36,667 bases of DNA. Origin: Allosalinactinospora lopnorensis. GTDB taxonomy: Bacteria; Actinomycetota; Actinomycetes; Streptosporangiales; Streptosporangiaceae. The stretch spans positions 1-36,667 of the forward strand of contig NZ_LAJC01000062.1 of the NCBI RefSeq assembly GCF_000981225.1, in the 5' to 3' direction. The translations under genes were made by a program, and so were the position numbers. Each line of letters opens with the position of its first letter. The stretch's first letter is position 1. Below the pieces are notes generated by a model. It was not told where the DNA came from. It saw only the letters and a list, made by a program, of their open reading frames with translations, and did not search any database. Positions 1-7,605 of the stretch are shown here, one piece after another.

Positions 1-72
1 ACTAGCGGGTCTGCGATAATTTCTTTCCCTGCCGCGAGGTGGCTTTAATCCATCCCCGGAACTCGAAGGCCG

Positions 73-870
73 GTGAGCATGATAATGGTGAGGACTACGC
101 TAGTCGCAGCGTTGCTGCCCATCCCGTTTCTGCTAAGCGGGTGCGTGGGATCCTCGGGCGGGGACTTCGACGCCGGATCCGAGACCGCCTCCTCTTCGGA
201 CTCGGAGGAAACCGGGGAGGGGGAAGGGGTGGCCGAGCGGGGAGAACGCGGTGGCCCTGAAAATGCTGAAAAAGACGGTGAGTCGGTTCTGCAGATCGGC
301 GGGGTCAAGACCGAAGCCACGGCCGGCGATACGGTTGAGCTCTTCACCAGAGACCCTGTGCCGGAACAGTCCGAAGACGACGCACGGTCGGCGCGGGTCG
401 AATGGGATCCTCGACTCTCGCTCACCTTCACTTCTGCGAAACGCGAAGGTAGCGGAGTCACCTTCTACGGCCAAGCGTCGTACCTGGTTGAAGAGGGCGT
501 TTACACGCTTCACTCCAAAGATTTCACGGTCCTGGTGCCAGACGAAGTCGCTTCGGAAGACGCGGAAGACTTCGAAAGCGAATACCAGAGCTATGCGTCC
601 GATGAGGACGAGACGCTGATCATCCTCGAGTCCGGGGACTCGCCCCAGGACTTCTCGGTGACGATCGCCGATGTCCCCCCTGAGGACGATTCACAGCGGC
701 ACGCCGACGGAACCACCGGTCGTTACGTGCAGTACGAAACACCCGAGGAACTGTGGAGCTACCAGGTCCAGGTGCCCCAAGACTACGTGCCGGGACGGCT
801 TTGCTACATTGAGGGAGACGAGTGGCATGACGTCGAACTGTTCGATTTCAGCGACCTCCCTTGCGGATAG
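73..870 (+). CDS. Secreted lipoprotein of unknown function
   Basis: The 265-residue product starts with a short hydrophobic signal and a lipobox LSGC ending at Cys24, so it should be a lipid-anchored exported protein. Residues 30-75 are a low-complexity Ser/Glu/Gly linker typical of cell-envelope lipoproteins. The rest is acidic and looks beta-rich, with no catalytic motif I recognise. The GTG at 73 is the most upstream start; ATG at 79 and 85 are equally possible and leave the lipobox intact. It sits alone upstream of an insertion element. I do not recognise the family. Confidence 0.8.
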   Translation: MSMIMVRTTLVAALLPIPFLLSGCVGSSGGDFDAGSETASSSDSEETGEGEGVAERGERGGPENAEKDGESVLQIGGVKTEATAGDTVELFTRDPVPEQSEDDARSARVEWDPRLSLTFTSAKREGSGVTFYGQASYLVEEGVYTLHSKDFTVLVPDEVASEDAEDFESEYQSYASDEDETLIILESGDSPQDFSVTIADVPPEDDSQRHADGTTGRYVQYETPEELWSYQVQVPQDYVPGRLCYIEGDEWHDVELFDFSDLPCG

Positions 871-1155
871 GAAACGATTCACAGGAGAGTCCCTCTAATC
901 CGGATGATCCGCGGGAACCACGCGATCGCGGCGGAGGGCCCGACGGTAGCGGACTTGTGTGCGCCAGGTTGGTCCAGGTTGGTCAAGAGTGTGCACATGC
1001 CGGGTGGCTGGCGTTCGTGGCGCTGCCGCGCTACAAGGCCGCACGGTATGGCCGCGCCCTGATCACGATCGGCCGGTTCGGGCCGACCGGTCGGGTGGAC
1101 TCGGCCTGCGGCGTCGAGGATGCCCCCCAGTCCTTGCAGGTCCGCTCTGGACTTA

Positions 1156-1182
1156 GAGCTCCTAGCGCAATGACTTCAGGCG
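1156..1182 (+). repeat. Left terminal inverted repeat of the IS element
   Basis: It begins GAGCTCCTAGCGCAATGA and pairs with the reverse complement of 1979-2005, which begins GAATTCCTAACGAAATGA. The transposase stop codon (1162-1164) lies inside the repeat. Confidence 0.75.
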
Positions 1183-1956
1183 TCTCCAGTAGATGAGGGC
1201 GCAGCCGAGATGGAGGCCGGAGACGGCGGAAGTGGTGCAGTAGCGCGAAGCCGCGCTCCACAAACCACCGCTGCCTGCCCAGCCCTGAGCCGTGCTCGTC
1301 CCCGCGGCGGCCGATCAGCGGGCGGATCCCCAAGGCACGCACCAGCCGCCGGTACTTGTCGTGGTCATAGCCCCGGTCGGCGAGGACAACGTCGGGGCGG
1401 CGCCGGGGCCGACCCCGCTTGCCTTTGACCGGCGGGATCGTCTCCAACAACGGGACGAGCTGGGTGACTCGCCTGCGGTTGCCGCCGGTCAGGGTGACGA
1501 CCAGCGGAGTTCCGTGCCCATCAGTGACCAGGTGGTGCTTGCTGCCGGTTCTGCCCCGATCTACAGGACTTCGTCCCGTCGCGGGTCCCCCTTTAACGCC
1601 CGGATATGGGAGGAATCCACCACCGCCCGGGAGAAGTCCAAGGCGTCGGCCCCGCGCAGCTCGGCCAGCAGCACCTCGTGCAGGCGCTGCCACACTCCGG
1701 CGGCGTTCCACTCGGCCAAACGTCGCCAGCAGGTCATCCCCGCGCCGAACCCCAACTCCTGGGGCAAGTGCTCCCATTGGATGCCGGTGTGCAGCACAAA
1801 CAGGATGCCCTGCAGCACTTTGCGATCACCGAAGCGTTTGCGGCCGGGATGGCGAAACCGCTGCTCATGTCGGGGCAAGAGCGGTTCAATCCGCGCCCAC
1901 AGCTCACCACCAACATCCCACGGCTTGGGCCGAGCCACCCCGAACCTCCCGGTCAC
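1162..1956 (-). pseudogene. IS5-family DDE transposase, two frames plus an internal deletion
   Basis: The first frame (1956 to 1561) carries the N-terminal DUF4096-like part (KPWDVGGELWARIEPLLP) and the first catalytic Asp in VVDSSH. The second frame, entered by a -1 shift near 1590, carries the second Asp in VLADRGYD and the Glu in WFVERGFALLHHFRRLR. After FRRLR the frame is lost: the expected C-terminus (LGCALIYWRRLKSLR, then TAG at 1164-1162) is present in a different frame, about a dozen residues too early. Without a further shift the second frame runs out of the element to 1031. I read this as a small out-of-frame deletion near 1215 that inactivates the gene. Confidence 0.8.
1588..1594 (-). 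promoter_or_regulatory. Candidate -1 frameshift slippery site in the transposase
   Basis: On the minus strand the frame-0 codons TTA AAG GGG GAC contain the heptamer A-AAG-GGG, which fits X-XXY-YYZ. Slipping back one base here joins ...ALKG to GPATGRSPVDRG, the normal family sequence. Programmed frameshifting is known in IS5 relatives. Confidence 0.6.
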
Positions 1957-1978
1957 CGACTCCGCGATGATCCAACCA

Positions 1979-2005
1979 CACCCAAGATCATTTCGTTAGG
2001 AATTC
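1979..2005 (-). repeat. Right terminal inverted repeat of the IS element
   Basis: This is the partner of 1156-1182, followed directly by TTA (2006-2008). Confidence 0.75.
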
Positions 2006-2213
2006 TTATGGGGTGTGTGGGGCCCGCCCTCGACCACGGTCTCAACGCGGCGGTCAACGCCGCCGCGGTCGCCGGGCTAACAGTGACCGCTGTAGAGCGC
2101 GGGTAAGCCCCGGGCCATCGCCTCGGGCGCAGCGCGGCGAAGCAGGCCCCCCGGAACCCGTGGCTAGGCCAGCACGGTAAGCGGAAATCGCCCCGTTCAC
2201 AGGGGTGAGGAAG

Positions 2214-2672
2214 TCACTCCTCAGGCGGGGTCACCGTGAGGGTCGCGGAGCCGCTGCCCGCGCCAGGGGCGTCGTCCTCCGCGGAGTCCTGGACCTCCTC
2301 GATGGTGATCGTGTAGCCGTTGTCCAGGGTTACGGTGTCTCCGATCTCGCCGCGCCCCCCATCGGGGCTGTCCTTGTCAATGCCAGGGCCCTGGCTCACG
2401 GTGAACCGGGCCTCACCGCCACGGGTCGACGAGACCGCGATCCGCAGGTCGGCGGCCTGCTTCTGCTGCCCTTGTCGAATCGTCACAGTCTGCTCTTCGC
2501 TGGCCTGAGTGGGAGAAGGCTGGTAGGTGCGGAGTTCGGGATCGGGACCGGTAGACAATGCGGGAGGCTCCTCGTTTTCTTGCTGGCCTGCGCACGCGGA
2601 GGCAAGGGGCAGCAGACAGACGCAGAGAGCCCACGCTTGCAGCGCGAGTCGGGCACGTGAACGGTAGGACAT
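2214..2672 (-). CDS. Small lipoprotein downstream of the calpain-like gene
   Basis: The 152-residue product has a signal peptide and a lipobox LASAC ending at Cys27, then a linker of about 40 residues and a beta-rich C-terminal domain of about 85 residues (roughly residues 64-152). A DUF6406-type small domain is a tentative comparison only. The start lies 17 bp after the stop of the calpain-like gene, with AGGGAAGAG in the gap as a ribosome site, so the two are very likely co-transcribed. The pairing of a secreted protease with a small lipoprotein suggests an inhibitor, chaperone or surface partner, but nothing in the sequence proves this. Confidence 0.8.
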   Translation of the reverse strand: MSYRSRARLALQAWALCVCLLPLASACAGQQENEEPPALSTGPDPELRTYQPSPTQASEEQTVTIRQGQQKQAADLRIAVSSTRGGEARFTVSQGPGIDKDSPDGGRGEIGDTVTLDNGYTITIEEVQDSAEDDAPGAGSGSATLTVTPPEE

Positions 2673-2689
2673 CGGTCTGTCTCTTCCCT

Positions 2690-4066
2690 TTAGTCCAGCG
2701 AGTTGGTCTCTACAGTGTCCAGCTGTTGGTTGAACTCCTCGACGGTCATCGTGACATGGGAGTGGCCCCAGGTGTTGTACAGCCGGACCCTGCCGTTCGA
2801 CACGTTCGTCACGATGTAGGCGTGGTTGCGGGCGAGCCCATTCTCGTGCGGTTCCCTTTCATAGAAGTCGCCTTCCTTGTCACCCGTCGTGGTAATAGTG
2901 ACCGCGGTCCCACCGGTGAGCCATTCGTTCAGCTGGGCTTCGGAGACATCCTCCGAGTCGTGCCTTTCACTGCTGTTACCGGTGATCGTCTCCATGGCGT
3001 CCTTGGGCCAGCCGCCCTCGATCTCGCCGAAGCTGCCTTCTCGCTCGGCGTAGGCCTTCTCAAGGATCACCGGCCACATCACGTTGTTCTGCGGATCGGA
3101 GAAGGCGGCTGTCCCGTCCTCTCCGACGACGATGTCGGGCGTCACCGTGACGTTCTCACCGGTGTCGGGGAAGGTCACAGTGTAGGTGCCGTTGGGGTTC
3201 TCCGTAATCATGTTCTGGATGAAGCCGGGGTCCTGGTCGGCGATGGCCCCCATGCCCGCCAGCCACCAGCAGTCGCCCAGACCGCCCTGCTCGATGTCGT
3301 CGGAGCTGATCTGGTGGCCGTCCTCGCCCCACAACGTGCCGTCGAGCACCTGCCCCCAGCCGAGGTCATCGTTGGGGTTGCCGTCATCCTCGTTGGCGTC
3401 GTCCCCACCGACGTCGCTGAAGTCCGGATCGATACCCGCAGGGTCTATCTGGCGGAGCCGTCGCAGGGTGTCCAGGTTGACCTGGCTCAGCACGATCTCC
3501 CGGACGCCGTCCTCGCGGAGGAGTTCGCGGATCTCATCCGGGGAGAGACTCCACATCAGAGCGTTGAGCTCATCGGCCGACATTCCGGCCATGATGTCCT
3601 TGGGATGATCAGGGTTGCCCCACGACCACGGGTTCCACCAGTGCGAGCCGCCCTTGTCGAGGTACTCGCGGATCTCGTCGTTCGAGTCCCGGGCGTCCTC
3701 GAAATCCTGAGGGGCGGGGTATCCGTCGGGTATGGGCGGCGAGGTGTTGTCTATCTCCTGCTCTCCCGAAGGAGCCGGCGCCTGGGCGCTGTCGCCATTC
3801 GGTGTCGTGTCCTCGCAACCGCTGGTTTCGGCAATGCTGCACACGGCGGAATGGATGAGGTTGGTGATCCTTCCGCCGACGCCGGTGGTGATGACGCCCA
3901 CGGCGATCGCGGCGACGAGAATGATAACGGCCGCGTACTCGGCGAAGCTGGCACCCCGGTCGGTCGAAGGGCCGAAGCGGGACTGTTCTCCCTCCCCCTT
4001 CTTCGCGTCCGGCGACGAGGGGTGCCAGAGGGTGAGTGCGGGGCGGTGGAAACGGGGGATTCGCAT
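2690..4066 (-). CDS. Calpain-like cysteine protease with Flp-pilin N-terminus
   Basis: In this 458-residue protein, residues 1-38 are a basic leader ending DRG. Cleavage after Gly38 gives ASFAEY, with Glu at +5 and Tyr at +6 as in Flp pilins, followed by a hydrophobic helix (45-62). A linker of about 190 residues follows. Residues 260-435 match the calpain (peptidase family C2) core: QGGLGDCWWLA with Cys266, WPVILEKAYAE and EIEGGWP near 331-354, NHAYIV with His415, and LYNTWG with Asn431. The Cys/His/Asn triad is complete. After prepilin-peptidase cleavage the protease should face outside, held by the helix or inserted in a Tad fibre. An ATTGGGCCC element lies about 120 bp upstream. The ATG at 4066 has no strong ribosome site. 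The fold call is confident; pilus association is inferred. Confidence 0.88.
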   Translation of the reverse strand: MRIPRFHRPALTLWHPSSPDAKKGEGEQSRFGPSTDRGASFAEYAAVIILVAAIAVGVITTGVGGRITNLIHSAVCSIAETSGCEDTTPNGDSAQAPAPSGEQEIDNTSPPIPDGYPAPQDFEDARDSNDEIREYLDKGGSHWWNPWSWGNPDHPKDIMAGMSADELNALMWSLSPDEIRELLREDGVREIVLSQVNLDTLRRLRQIDPAGIDPDFSDVGGDDANEDDGNPNDDLGWGQVLDGTLWGEDGHQISSDDIEQGGLGDCWWLAGMGAIADQDPGFIQNMITENPNGTYTVTFPDTGENVTVTPDIVVGEDGTAAFSDPQNNVMWPVILEKAYAEREGSFGEIEGGWPKDAMETITGNSSERHDSEDVSEAQLNEWLTGGTAVTITTTGDKEGDFYEREPHENGLARNHAYIVTNVSNGRVRLYNTWGHSHVTMTVEEFNQQLDTVETNSLD

Positions 4067-4183
4067 GGTCGGCTACACAGTTCTATCTCTGGTCACGGAG
4101 ATACGGGGAGTGCATAAGGGAGGAAGAGGGGAAGCGAGCCCGCTCACAGTAGAAGAGGACCGGGAGCGGCGTCTTGAGCCCCA

Positions 4184-4192
4184 GGGCCCAAT
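4184..4192 (-). promoter_or_regulatory. ATTGGGCCC element upstream of the calpain-like gene
   Basis: Read on the minus strand this is AGATTGGGCCCTGG, about 118 bp before the start codon. Eleven bases (ATTGGGCCCTG) are identical to the elements at 4727 and 5399, and nine match the one before the pilin at 11550. It is a candidate operator or activator site. Confidence 0.45.
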
Positions 4193-4225
4193 CTGGTGAC
4201 CGGACCGGCCTTGTCTCGCGAAGCC

Positions 4226-4285
4226 GGAACGCGGCCGTCCTCCGGTGCAGGGCGGCCGCCCTGCACCGGAGGACGGCCGCGTTCC
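4226..4285. terminator. 60-bp perfect palindrome, probable terminator
   Basis: Positions 4226-4255 are the exact reverse complement of 4256-4285. The arms start GGAACGCGGCCGTCCTCC. The right end touches the stop codon of the DUF3592-like gene (4285-4287), so in RNA it would form a hairpin of about 28 bp directly after that gene. There is no clear U tract, as is common in high-GC actinobacteria. It would insulate the calpain gene promoter from upstream reading. Confidence 0.7.
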
Positions 4286-4698
4286 TACGGAAGCATGAAC
4301 CGCCAGATCACGAACGCGGCGCCGATCCCCCCGACACCGAAAACGCAGAACACCAGGCTGGGTAGGAAGAAGGTGCCGAACAGGCCGTGCAGCCGGATGC
4401 GTGAGGGGTCCTCAGGGTCGTAGAGCACGGTCACCGTCTCTCCGGGTTTCCGGGGGACCGGGGTGCGGCTGCCCGCATAGCTGAGGTAGACCGGAGTCGC
4501 CGCGGTGACCTCCCGCCCGTCAAGGGTGCGAAACCGCACACGGGTGGTGGATTCCGAAGGCAGTGTCGTTCCGATGACCCGGCGTGCCCGACGCAGGAAG
4601 TTCCATTCGCGGGCGGCCGTGCGCGCCCCGAACCCCAGGAGGACAAGACCGACCGTGAGCGGGAGGAGCGGGATGAGCGCGGCGAGGCCCCATGACAT
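4285..4698 (-). CDS. DUF3592-like membrane protein
   Basis: The 137-residue protein has an N-terminal membrane helix (about 5-25), a soluble central part of about 70 residues containing GETVTVLYDPEDPSRIRL, and a C-terminal helix (about 110-132). The two-helix layout with a V-x-YDPxxP motif is typical of DUF3592 proteins, whose function is unknown. It lies between the calpain-like gene and the repeat-bearing promoter at 4724. A long palindrome follows its stop codon. Nothing links it directly to the pilus beyond position. Confidence 0.75.
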   Translation of the reverse strand: MSWGLAALIPLLPLTVGLVLLGFGARTAAREWNFLRRARRVIGTTLPSESTTRVRFRTLDGREVTAATPVYLSYAGSRTPVPRKPGETVTVLYDPEDPSRIRLHGLFGTFFLPSLVFCVFGVGGIGAAFVIWRFMLP

Positions 4699-4723
4699 GG
4701 CGCGTTACCTCCGGGAAAGCAAA

Positions 4724-4781
4724 GGGATTGGGCCCTGATCTGGGCCTTGGATTGGGCACGTGGACTCTGTGCCGCCCGGCG
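4724..4781 (+). repeat. 58-bp direct repeat, copy 1 (upstream region)
   Basis: This matches 5396-5453 at 56 of 58 positions. It begins GGGATTGGGCCCTGATCTGG and contains a second GGATTGGGCAC. Weaker similarity continues to a CATATGGC block at 4847 and 5520, at the same spacing of about 125 bp. The repeat looks like a duplicated promoter-proximal segment placed before two plus-strand genes. Confidence 0.85.
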
Positions 4782-4920
4782 TCTCGATGTCTAGCCTTCC
4801 AGGATCTTCTCCGATCATTCAGCCTTGTCTCTTGGCCCTGAGGATCATATGGCAGGAACGAGGCCCCACCGTCCGGCGAGCAACACCTGGCGGAACTGCG
4901 GAAAAGGAGCTGAGCGACCA

Positions 4921-5319
4921 ATGAGAGCTGTGCTCGCGGTCATCGTCGCGGTAACGGTCTGGCTGGTGGGGACGGTGCTGAGCTCCCTACTGGTGCAGCA
5001 CCTGGTCAGCATCGAACAGTTGGAGAGCACCATGGGGCAGATCGGCTGGTTCGCCCTGCCGCAGGCGGTGGTCTCGTTCGTGATGGTGCTCCTCGCGGGT
5101 CTCGCCTACGGCCGTTCCCAGACGTGGTCGCTGCTCAGTGCGACTATTGTCCTCGCGCCGCCAGCTGTCGAGCTCGTGTCCATCGCTGTGCTCTCGATTG
5201 TCGGGGAAACCCCCGCAGCCGTCCTCATCACCCGGTTTCTGCTAGGGGCGGTCGGCATACTGGCCGCGTGGTGGCTGGTCGTTCCCAAGGAACAGACCCC
5301 CACTCTCAGCCGCCGCTAG
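4921..5319 (+). CDS. Small four-helix membrane protein, unknown function
   Basis: The 132-residue product has four predicted membrane helices (about 2-24, 38-60, 66-90, 98-120) and no catalytic motif. I chose ATG 4921 because it puts the first helix at the N-terminus and AGGAG lies 11 bp upstream. ATG 4849, with TGAGGAT just upstream, would add 24 basic residues and lies at the point equivalent to 5522 in the duplicated upstream segment. It shares its upstream repeat with the large pilin-like protein at 5539, so the two are probably co-regulated. A strong hairpin follows it. Confidence 0.7.
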   Translation: MRAVLAVIVAVTVWLVGTVLSSLLVQHLVSIEQLESTMGQIGWFALPQAVVSFVMVLLAGLAYGRSQTWSLLSATIVLAPPAVELVSIAVLSIVGETPAAVLITRFLLGAVGILAAWWLVVPKEQTPTLSRR

Positions 5320-5333
5320 TTTTCCAGATGAAG

Positions 5334-5359
5334 AGGCCGGGCCGCACGCGGCCCGGCCT
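5334..5359 (+). terminator. GC-rich hairpin terminator
   Basis: AGGCCGGGCCG pairs with CGGCCCGGCCT around a CACG loop, followed by TCTC, 14 bp after the preceding stop codon. Confidence 0.75.
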
Positions 5360-5395
5360 TCTCAATGCTTGAACCCATCAGGCGATGCGCGGCAG

Positions 5396-5453
5396 GGGAT
5401 TGGGCCCTGATCTGGGTCTCGGATTGGGCACGTGGACTCTGTGCCGCCCGGCG
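5396..5453 (+). repeat. 58-bp direct repeat, copy 2 (upstream region)
   Basis: This copy matches 4724-4781 with two differences. It carries the ATTGGGCCCTG element at 5399-5409, about 140 bp before the start of the 506-residue pilin-like protein. Confidence 0.85.
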
Positions 5454-5538
5454 CCGTTGCTCCTAACCTTTCACGAACATTTCGTGTCAGTCCATCTTTT
5501 ATCCCCTGACCCGGGGCCCATATGGCGGGAGTGGTTCG

Positions 5539-7059
5539 ATGCCAGGGCGAGATTCCACCAAGAACGGCTGTATTCGGGGGAATCGCCCGGACCAGGGGTC
5601 GGCTTTTACCGAATACGCGGCCGTGCTGTTGCTCGTAGGCGTTGTCGCGGTCGCCACCGTGGTCGCGATTCCGGAGACGACGTCCGGGTTCTTCCGCAAG
5701 GTCCTTTGTGAGCTGCAGAACCTGGTGGGTTCCGGCAGTGGGGAGTGCGAGGACCTGGACGGGCAGGCCGACAGCGACTACGACTACACCCCGGTCTACT
5801 GCCCCGTGGAAGGGGAGACGCAGACCTACGGGGGGACCATCGACATCGCCTTCCTCAGCTTCGGTGAAGAATACAGCTTCGTGCGCGAAAGCATGGCCGA
5901 CGGCAGGGTCCGCGTCACCTTTGTCCCTACCACCGAGGTGGGGGTGCAGGGGGGCGTGGGATGGGACTTCGGTAAGGACGACTCCATCTCCACGGACGCG
6001 AGGATCGATGGCGGCGTATCGGCGAAACTCGCCTCCGGCGTGACCTACCTCTTCGACAGCGAAGAGGAGTACCAGGAGTTCCAGGGGGAGGTTGAGCGTG
6101 CCATCAGCGAAGAGCTGGAACGGCAGATAGCCCCGGAGGTGGACCTACTCAAGTCGTTCGGTGATCTCGTCGGGGTCTACGAGCGTCCGGAGATCACCGT
6201 CGACCCCGCGGTGCGCACCCAGACACTGGAGATCGAGGGCCACATCGACGCCCAGGTCGGAGCCTGGACCCGGCCGGCGACCAAGGGCGAAGGGTCGTGG
6301 AACCTCAACATGGGCGCCCAGGGCAACGTCACCGTGAGCGGGAAGATGGACCACTCCACCTGGTACACCGATCCGGACAACGTGCAGACCTCAGAGATCT
6401 ACACGTTCACCGGCAGCGGCAACCTCGGCGCCACCTACCTTGGCGCGCACGCCGCCGGGGAGCTGAGTTGGAGCGGCGGCACCCGGATCATGCGCAACGA
6501 GGACGGGTCGCTGGCCAACATCCGCTACACGACCGTCGCGGAAGGGGCCTTCAATCTCGGGGTCGACTTCAACATTGAGCAGGAGAACAACGGAACGAGA
6601 GGCGGCGGTGTCGACGGCGGCCGGAAGCACACCAACAGTGTCACGCAGATGGTGCAGATCGATTTCGACACCCCGGAGGAGCAGGAGATCGGGGAGAGGC
6701 TGCTGGAGGAGCGTGGCCTGCTGCCCCCGGAGAACGCCATGGACTCCATGGCCAACCCGCTGATGGATGACCCGGACGGCGGTGAGATCAACGCCGAGCC
6801 CGAGACCGGAGCCCCGGAATGGGAACGCCTTCTTTTCGAGAAAGGTCGGGCCTGGCAGTACGCGGCCGACGCGGAAGAGGAGCACGTGGAGCTGAGCGCC
6901 AAGCTCAAGATGGGGTTGCAGTTCGGGGCGAGTGTCTACTGGGCGAACGAGGAACGTCACACGACCAACGCCCAGTACCTCGACGCTCCGGAGGACGGAA
7001 ACCGGCGGTTTATTGATTACCCCGACTGCGTCTCGGAGCGGGCCTCAGGCGAGGAGTGA
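5539..7059 (+). CDS. Pilin-like N-terminus with large unrecognised domain
   Basis: In this 506-residue protein the leader ends DQG. Cleavage after Gly20 gives SAFTEY, with Glu at +5 and Tyr at +6, followed by a hydrophobic helix (about 27-45): a canonical Flp-type class III signal. Residues 60-506 form an acidic, Gly/Ser/Thr-rich exported part. One stretch (about 85-190) reads like beta strands ending in a Glu-rich helix, and another (about 215-350) has alternating strand patterns rich in Gly and Trp. No known enzyme motif is seen; a toxin or adhesin is possible but unsupported. The start has GGGAG seven bases upstream. It is transcribed toward the lysozyme-like gene and shares its promoter repeat with the 4921 gene. 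Confidence 0.8.
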   Translation: MPGRDSTKNGCIRGNRPDQGSAFTEYAAVLLLVGVVAVATVVAIPETTSGFFRKVLCELQNLVGSGSGECEDLDGQADSDYDYTPVYCPVEGETQTYGGTIDIAFLSFGEEYSFVRESMADGRVRVTFVPTTEVGVQGGVGWDFGKDDSISTDARIDGGVSAKLASGVTYLFDSEEEYQEFQGEVERAISEELERQIAPEVDLLKSFGDLVGVYERPEITVDPAVRTQTLEIEGHIDAQVGAWTRPATKGEGSWNLNMGAQGNVTVSGKMDHSTWYTDPDNVQTSEIYTFTGSGNLGATYLGAHAAGELSWSGGTRIMRNEDGSLANIRYTTVAEGAFNLGVDFNIEQENNGTRGGGVDGGRKHTNSVTQMVQIDFDTPEEQEIGERLLEERGLLPPENAMDSMANPLMDDPDGGEINAEPETGAPEWERLLFEKGRAWQYAADAEEEHVELSAKLKMGLQFGASVYWANEERHTTNAQYLDAPEDGNRRFIDYPDCVSERASGEE

Positions 7060-7605
7060 CGGCTCTCCCGGCAGCACGTTTCCCACCTGACGGACAAGCG
7101 CACCCGGGCACCCAACCCGGCCTCCGGTTCTGCGGACGGGAACGCCCTATCCTTGGGGCGGTGGTACCACACTTTCAGGGGTCGGGCGTTCCTGGCCAGC
7201 TATTCCGGGAGTGGCTGCCAGCGAGGGGCACGGCCGTGAGCGGCGTCCAGCGCTACGGCGGGGTATCCATGAGGCTCACTCCGCGGTCGACGACCAGCCG
7301 GCGGGAAGGGAGCCGAATCAGGCAGGGGCGGAATCCGGCCGTGTGGTTCACAGGTCCGGCTGGTGAGAAGCGCAGGCGCACGGTGAACCGCGGAGAGAAG
7401 TACTGGAACCGAGCACAAGTGGGGGCCGCGGCCGGTACCACGTGGTGCGGTGGGATACGAACTGTGGAGGACGCCGGAACGCACACCCGACCGGGGAGCC
7501 GGTATCGAGCGCTGCTGACCGGTTTGCTGGCGTGGGAGTTCGCGGTCCCGGCGAAGCTCGGAAGAGTAATTTCATCCAGTGCCACTGTCCTCCCCGCTGC
7601 GGGGA
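7060..7605. other. Intergenic region, no supported gene
   Basis: This 546-bp gap lies between the convergent genes ending at 7059 and 7606. Open frames here have no credible start or familiar sequence. A short hairpin TCCCCG-CTG-CGGGGA lies just after the lysozyme-like stop and may be a weak terminator. Confidence 0.5.

Larger units (their letters stand above)
1156..2005 (-). mobile_element. IS5-family insertion element, about 850 bp, decayed
   Basis: The element is bounded by imperfect inverted repeats of about 27 bp (1156-1182 and 1979-2005, roughly 18 of 27 matching). It is flanked by TTA on both sides (1153-1155 and 2006-2008), which fits the TNA target duplication of some IS5 groups; CTTA is an alternative reading. 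It encodes a two-frame DDE transposase on the minus strand. An internal out-of-frame deletion near 1215 probably makes it inactive. Confidence 0.85.
957..2106 (+). other. Possible small ORF interrupted by the insertion element
   Basis: Between the lipoprotein and the insertion element (871-1155) there is no clear gene. If the element and one copy of its TTA target repeat are removed, the frame open from a GTG at 957 to 1155 continues in frame from 2009 to a TAA ending at 2106, giving roughly 98 residues. The chance of an in-frame join is about one in three and the protein is not recognised, so this is only a candidate for an interrupted gene. Confidence 0.2.

Noticed and set aside
2558-4117. 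A 519-codon plus-strand open frame opposite the calpain-like gene
   Set aside because: It is a shadow of high-GC coding DNA; the minus strand has the calpain triad and Flp motif.
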